Below, one piece after another: positions 39,304 to 43,344 of a stretch of 43,344 bases of DNA (position 1 is its first letter; each line of letters begins with the position of its first letter). The stretch is from Dysgonomonas sp. HGC4 (GTDB taxonomy: Bacteria; Bacteroidota; Bacteroidia; Bacteroidales; Dysgonomonadaceae). Where the stretch lies: positions 1 to 43,344 of the forward strand of contig NZ_CVRU01000073.1 in assembly GCF_001261715.1 (NCBI RefSeq). Reading direction: 5' to 3'. The translations under genes were made by a program, and so were the position numbers. Under the pieces are notes generated by a model, which worked only from the letters and a program-made list of their open reading frames with translations, was not told where the DNA came from and did not search any database.

Positions 39304-40560
39304 TCAAATAATTTCCCATTTTAATAGTGGACGAATTCCCCCACCAAACTTTTCAAAGTATGTACCTTCGCGACCTTTCTCATGCATTTCGAAAAATAAA
39401 GCATTATCTACTCGAGTCAAAACTTGAGATGAGTTTTTAACCAGAAGAAGAATTAGGCTATATAAATTAGTATTCAGCAGATTAGCCGGAATATTACATT
39501 TAAAAAGCTTCTCTCCTCTTTCGCAGCTAACAACAGCTGTTGTAGTTACAAATACTGTAGCCCCAACTTCATCACAAAATGATAGACTAAGATTAAAATT
39601 ATCAATTCTTTCCTTAAAATCTATTTTAAAACAACATTCAAAAGCTTCATCAATATATAACACCCCATGCTCATTATTTGTTGAAATATAAATTTCTTCA
39701 AGAACTAGATTGTCTTCTGATGTTTTAATATGTTGATTTACATTGTTTGTTATACGAAGGCTATCGCGAGTACCCGCTATATATCTATTTATTGTACTAT
39801 CAATAGATCCTGAATAAGTCGATATTCCATTCTCAAGAAGTAAACCTTTCGTACATAAGCTTTTAACAGCTGTCATATTATGGCTTACAAAAAGCACAGT
39901 ACGTCCGCCTCCTTGCGAAACATCTTTCATTTTACCTATTGCTTTCTTCTGAAATTCGGCATCCCCAACAGCTAAAACTTCATCAACAACCAATATTTCA
40001 GGCTCTAGATGCGCAGCCACAGCAAACCCTAGACGAACTGTCATCCCTGAAGAATATCGCTTTACAGGTGTATCAATATATTTCTCTATTCCAGAGAAGT
40101 CTACTATTTCATCAAACTTACTAACGATTTCTCTTCTTGTCATTCCAAGAATAGCTCCGTTCATATAAATATTCTCTCTCCCAGTCAATTCACTATGAAA
40201 TCCGGTACCAACTTCGAGTAAAGAAGCAATACGTCCTTTAGCTTTAATTGAACCTGTAGTTGGTGAAGTAACTCTCGAAAGTATCTTAAGAAGAGTCGAT
40301 TTTCCGGCTCCATTCTTACCTATAATACCTAAGACTTCCCCTTGCTCAACACTGAATGAAATATCTTTTAATGCCCAAACATAATCACTAGTGGCTTTTA
40401 TACTACGGTCATTAACTTCACCAACTTTTAAGTATGGATCTTCTTTACCGCGCATCAAATGCCACCACCTGTTTAAGTCATGAGTTAAAGTTCCTGTACC
40501 GATTGTACCCAAACGATATTGTTTTGAGATATTCTCAAATTCGATTGATATATTTGACAT
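39304..40560 (-). CDS. wzt: Polysaccharide ABC transporter ATP-binding protein (Wzt)
   Basis: The 418-residue protein powers export of the undecaprenyl-linked polysaccharide across the inner membrane. Walker A is GKNGAGKST, the signature is YSSGMTVRLGFA, Walker B is ILVVDEVLAVGD and the switch histidine is in FVSHN. An N-terminal lead of about 45 residues (IGTGTLTHDLNRWWHLMRG) precedes the core as in O-antigen exporters. A C-terminal beta-sandwich (about 270-418) is the type that recognises the chain end in Wzt proteins with a terminal methyl or phosphate cap. This fits the methyltransferase in the locus. Wzm lies 24 bp upstream. Confidence 0.93.
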   Translation of the reverse strand: MSNISIEFENISKQYRLGTIGTGTLTHDLNRWWHLMRGKEDPYLKVGEVNDRSIKATSDYVWALKDISFSVEQGEVLGIIGKNGAGKSTLLKILSRVTSPTTGSIKAKGRIASLLEVGTGFHSELTGRENIYMNGAILGMTRREIVSKFDEIVDFSGIEKYIDTPVKRYSSGMTVRLGFAVAAHLEPEILVVDEVLAVGDAEFQKKAIGKMKDVSQGGGRTVLFVSHNMTAVKSLCTKGLLLENGISTYSGSIDSTINRYIAGTRDSLRITNNVNQHIKTSEDNLVLEEIYISTNNEHGVLYIDEAFECCFKIDFKERIDNFNLSLSFCDEVGATVFVTTTAVVSCERGEKLFKCNIPANLLNTNLYSLILLLVKNSSQVLTRVDNALFFEMHEKGREGTYFEKFGGGIRPLLKWEII

Positions 40561-40584
40561 ATTAGAATGTTCTACGTTATTTTA

Positions 40585-41448
40585 TTATACAATATCTACG
40601 AATCGACGTTCAACCTTATTAAAGGTAACAATCCCGATCAAGACAACTACAACAGTAAATATACTACTATATAACAATCCTCCCCATGAAAGATTTCCTG
40701 TACCTAGCATTCCAAACCTAAAAGCCTCAAATATTGATGACAGAGGGTTTAATTGAATAACCCATTTCAATGCTCCATATTTTGCAGGAATAGCAGACAA
40801 CGGATAAATCACGGGAGTAATATACATCATTAGTCCGATAGCAAATGAAAACAATATATTCAAGTCACGGTATTTGATCGTTACTGATGAAATAATGATA
40901 CCAATACCAAAACCGATACCTGCCATCATAGTTATCAGAAGAGGAAATAAGAGTACATAACTGTTTACTCCAATAGGAGAACCTTGAAATAGAAAATAGA
41001 TATAAATGGAGAAAAATAACAATAATTGAATAAACATCTTCAGAACTGCAGAAACTAATCCTGCAATAGGCACAACCAAACGGGGAAAATATACTTTGCT
41101 AAAAACTCCTGCATTTCCCATAAAGGTTCCAGAGCTACGACTCAAGCAATCAGTAAAATAGTTCCAACATAGAACACCTGCCATATAAAACAACATAGGA
41201 GGTAAACCATCTGTCGATATTTGAGCAATTCCACCGAATACTAGAGTAAATATAAGAGTGGAAAAAATAGGCTGAATAAAAAACCAAAGAGGCCCTAGTA
41301 TTGTCTGTTTGTAAGTTGAAATAAAATCGCGTTTAACATACAGATATAATAAATCCTTGTATCTCCATACTTCTTTTAAGTGTAGATGAATTCCTTTTTC
41401 CTTAGGCTTAATAACGATATCCCAATCATCGTCTTTTGCTGTATTCAT
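40585..41448 (-). CDS. wzm: Polysaccharide ABC transporter permease (Wzm)
   Basis: The 287-residue ABC-2 type permease has about six membrane segments. The cytoplasmic N-terminus (VWRYKDLLYLYVKRDFISTYKQTILGPLWFFIQP) is the classic O-antigen/teichoic acid exporter signature. It forms the channel with the Wzt ATPase encoded 24 bp downstream. It is the first gene of the export and glycosyltransferase operon, with a -7 box at 41487-41494. Confidence 0.94.
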   Translation of the reverse strand: MNTAKDDDWDIVIKPKEKGIHLHLKEVWRYKDLLYLYVKRDFISTYKQTILGPLWFFIQPIFSTLIFTLVFGGIAQISTDGLPPMLFYMAGVLCWNYFTDCLSRSSGTFMGNAGVFSKVYFPRLVVPIAGLVSAVLKMFIQLLLFFSIYIYFLFQGSPIGVNSYVLLFPLLITMMAGIGFGIGIIISSVTIKYRDLNILFSFAIGLMMYITPVIYPLSAIPAKYGALKWVIQLNPLSSIFEAFRFGMLGTGNLSWGGLLYSSIFTVVVVLIGIVTFNKVERRFVDIV

Positions 41449-41486
41449 ACAATAGTTAAGTAATTAAATGAATTAATATCAGACAG

Positions 41487-41494
41487 CAAAGATA
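41487..41494 (-). promoter_or_regulatory. wzm promoter -7 element
   Basis: The minus strand reads TATCTTTG, an exact TAnnTTTG match, 38 bp before the wzm start. No -33 match is seen at the usual distance, which may mean an activator is needed. Confidence 0.6.
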
Positions 41495-41541
41495 ATACTT
41501 TTATGGAAATTGAATCTATCATATTCCAATATATAGAAGCA

Positions 41542-41579
41542 TTATGTTAATTTACAAGGATTCATTTATGTTAATTAAC
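41542..41579. repeat. direct repeats upstream of the wzm promoter
   Basis: TTATGTTAATTTAC (41542-41555) and TTATGTTAATTAAC (41566-41579) differ at one base and are 24 bp apart. AGCATTATGT also occurs twice (41538-41547, 41590-41599). They lie 48-85 bp upstream of the -7 box, a usual place for activator sites. Confidence 0.45.
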
Positions 41580-41593
41580 TACATTCAGTAGCA

Positions 41594-43252
41594 TTATGTC
41601 TCATACAAATACCTCTTTATGCTTTTTTTAGGAGTCTTTTCGAACTCTGTGGGATAAATATGGATTGTAGAAATAGTTTCATAATTAGATACCGATTTAT
41701 TCAGAACCTGTCTATTCTCTTCCATTACTATATCTAATGTACTAGAAGATAAACCTGTTGAATTCATCGCTTCATAATCGGGGTATACCAAAGCCACCAG
41801 CTTATTATTACGACTTACAACCAGTGATTCTGTAACGTAGGGCAAATTATTTAATTTGGCCTCTATCTCTTCAGGAAAGATATTCTGTCCACTAGCGCCT
41901 AGTATCATTGTTTTACTTCTTCCTCTAAGGTAAATTCTATTATTTTCGTCGATAGTACCCAGATCTCCAGTCTTAAGCCATCCGTCAGTCGTAAAAGCAG
42001 CATTAGTAGCCTCTTCATTTTTATAATACCCCTTCATTACATTCTCTCCCCACACTTGTATTTCTCCAAGAGTATTATAAGGATCAGGAGAATCTACACG
42101 TACTTTCATTATAGACAAAACTTTGCCACACGAAGTTGGAACAAAATCATAATGGTGATCATACGAGATCAAAGGACCGCATTCCGTCATGCCATACCCT
42201 ACTGTAAATGGAAATTTTATTTTATAAAGAAAACTTTCGACTTCTTTATTGAAGGCTGCTCCACCAATGATAACTTCTCTAAAAGAACCTCCAAGAGCAT
42301 CTATCAATCCTTTTCTTATTTTTGCATATATCTGATCTTTAACAATAGGTATCTTCAATGCCATCTTAATGCTTGATTTCTCTAGCTTAGGCAAAATAGC
42401 TTTCTTATATAGTTTTTCGATAACCAACGGAACGGTAACTATAAGATTGGGCTTTATCTCAGAAAATGCAGCAGCTAAAATCTTAGGAGAGGGTGCTTTT
42501 CCTAATAAGGTTACGTGAACACCTTCTGACAGTGCATATAAAAAATCAAACGCACAGCCATATGCATGTGCTAGCGGTAGGAAAGAGACAACCCTATCCC
42601 CTCTGAATAATAAATCTAATGTTTTAGCATAAGTAACATTTCCTGCCAGATTATTAGCTAACAGCATAACACCCTTACTGAATCCCGTAGTTCCCGATGT
42701 GTAATTAATTAGTACAACCTCTGAATTATCAACATCAGCATATAATATATCTTCTTTCAAAAACCCTTTTGGATATTTAACCTCCATATCATTATCGAGA
42801 TTTCGAATAGCTGACTTTATATGTTTTTTACTGTTATCATATATACATGAGAAATCAGACAAGCTAAATATCCCCGTCAAATGAGACATTTGTCCTTCTT
42901 CCAGGCTTTCCCAAATAGAATCACTAACAAAAAGCAATTCCGATTCAGAATGATTTACAATATGGTGAATATTATCAGAATGGAAGTCCTGTAATATCGG
43001 AACAACAACTGCTCCATATGTAATGGTAGCCATATAAACCATACACCATTGTTGTGTATTCTTACCAATCAGCGCAACCTTTGTACCTTTTTTTATTTCT
43101 AGTTTATCAAACAAAATATGCAAACGAGCAATTTCTTTTGCCAAATCTTTATAAAATAAGACATCTGTGTCTCCATAATCGGACAGTGCGGGTAAATCCC
43201 AGTTATATTTAAAACTATCCTCATATAATTTGATAAAATTTTCTTTAATCAT
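41594..43252 (-). CDS. AMP-forming acyl-CoA/acyl-ACP ligase
   Basis: The 552-residue adenylate-forming enzyme activates a carboxylic acid with ATP. It has the phosphate-binding motif NYTSGTTGFSKG (183-194), YGMTECGPLISYD, TGDLGTIDENNRIYLRGR and, near the C-terminus, EKTPKKSIKRYL with the catalytic lysine. It looks like a long-chain fatty acid ligase (FadD type). It has its own strong promoter and is 145 bp upstream of wzm. It may be a housekeeping fatty acid enzyme, or it may load the ACP at 37081-37311 for sugar acylation; the sequence cannot decide. Confidence 0.88.
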   Translation of the reverse strand: MIKENFIKLYEDSFKYNWDLPALSDYGDTDVLFYKDLAKEIARLHILFDKLEIKKGTKVALIGKNTQQWCMVYMATITYGAVVVPILQDFHSDNIHHIVNHSESELLFVSDSIWESLEEGQMSHLTGIFSLSDFSCIYDNSKKHIKSAIRNLDNDMEVKYPKGFLKEDILYADVDNSEVVLINYTSGTTGFSKGVMLLANNLAGNVTYAKTLDLLFRGDRVVSFLPLAHAYGCAFDFLYALSEGVHVTLLGKAPSPKILAAAFSEIKPNLIVTVPLVIEKLYKKAILPKLEKSSIKMALKIPIVKDQIYAKIRKGLIDALGGSFREVIIGGAAFNKEVESFLYKIKFPFTVGYGMTECGPLISYDHHYDFVPTSCGKVLSIMKVRVDSPDPYNTLGEIQVWGENVMKGYYKNEEATNAAFTTDGWLKTGDLGTIDENNRIYLRGRSKTMILGASGQNIFPEEIEAKLNNLPYVTESLVVSRNNKLVALVYPDYEAMNSTGLSSSTLDIVMEENRQVLNKSVSNYETISTIHIYPTEFEKTPKKSIKRYLYET

Positions 43253-43281
43253 AAAAATTGCTCATTTTTTCGTTATTTGTG

Positions 43282-43312
43282 CAAAAATAGATACAGAAAT
43301 GGTATTTGCAAA
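43282..43312 (-). promoter_or_regulatory. promoter of the acyl ligase gene
   Basis: The minus strand reads TTTG (43309-43312), 19 bp, then TATTTTTG (43282-43289), matching the Bacteroidetes -33/-7 consensus. Confidence 0.85.
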
Positions 43313-43344
43313 CTTTTTTAACTTCAATATTGATCCATTTTATG

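Noticed and set aside
26600-43252. Idea that the glycan locus is a Wzx/Wzy-type capsule
   Set aside because: No flippase or polymerase with many membrane segments is present. Wzm and Wzt are clear, so export is of the ABC type.
1-43344. CRISPR arrays, tRNA or rRNA genes, transposons, phage genes
   Set aside because: No regularly spaced repeats, no recognisable tRNA or rRNA stretches, and no transposase, integrase or phage structural protein were found on reading both strands.

Overview
The window reads as chromosome from an AT-rich member of the order Bacteroidales. The best guess is a Dysgonomonas-like genus, but that is inference from gene content, not from a marker comparison. Supporting observations are: promoters with the Bacteroidetes -7 element TAnnTTTG and, at several genes, TTTG 19 bp upstream; few Shine-Dalgarno sites; fimbrillin (Mfa-like) lipoproteins; a FISUMP domain; a type IX secretion C-terminal sorting domain; and a Bacteroidetes-type L25/CTC protein. 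No rRNA, tRNA, CRISPR array or insertion sequence was recognised.

Layout. 1-8 kb is housekeeping: pyrG and yidC on the plus strand, then rplY-pth-hslR, a DEDDh exonuclease and dnaN on the minus strand. 8-12 kb holds a GH20 beta-N-acetylhexosaminidase lipoprotein and mdh. 12.2-15.1 kb is a compact plus-strand set: a membrane-anchored coiled-coil protein, an ABC/AAA15-type ATPase and a DUF4276-like TOPRIM protein. The last two look like an ATPase/nuclease conflict (anti-phage) module and are the main candidate for an under-described system. 15.1-15.7 kb is rplU-rpmA. 16.3-20.3 kb is a fimbrial operon of three fimbrillin-type lipoproteins, the last fused to a FISUMP domain and possibly a tip adhesin. 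It is preceded by a 10-bp inverted repeat pair that could bound an invertible segment. 20.4-26.4 kb has a TetR regulator with fabG, an RluA-type pseudouridine synthase, radA, a T9SS-exported trypsin-like protease and aroK.

26.6-43.3 kb is a large minus-strand surface polysaccharide locus, read from high to low coordinates: an AMP-forming acyl ligase, Wzm/Wzt ABC exporter, GT11 fucosyltransferase-like protein, PLP sugar aminotransferase, acyl carrier protein, PglD/NeuD-like acyltransferase, three GT2 enzymes, a second GT11, a WcaC-like GT4, a methyltransferase, an internal terminator, then a GT4 and three GT2 enzymes. The logic is an ABC-exported O-antigen-like glycan. It probably carries an amino-deoxysugar N-acylated by the acyltransferase, with an acyl ligase and a dedicated carrier protein nearby. 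No polymerase, initiating glycosyl-1-P transferase or nucleotide-sugar synthesis genes other than the aminotransferase are visible, so those functions must lie elsewhere.

Several plausible TTG starts (pyrG, the RluA-type gene) are really the last three bases of a -7 promoter box. Starts were moved to the next ATG or GTG there, and also at pth, fabG, rplU, the GT4 at 30257, the GT2 at 36260 and the GT11 at 39301.
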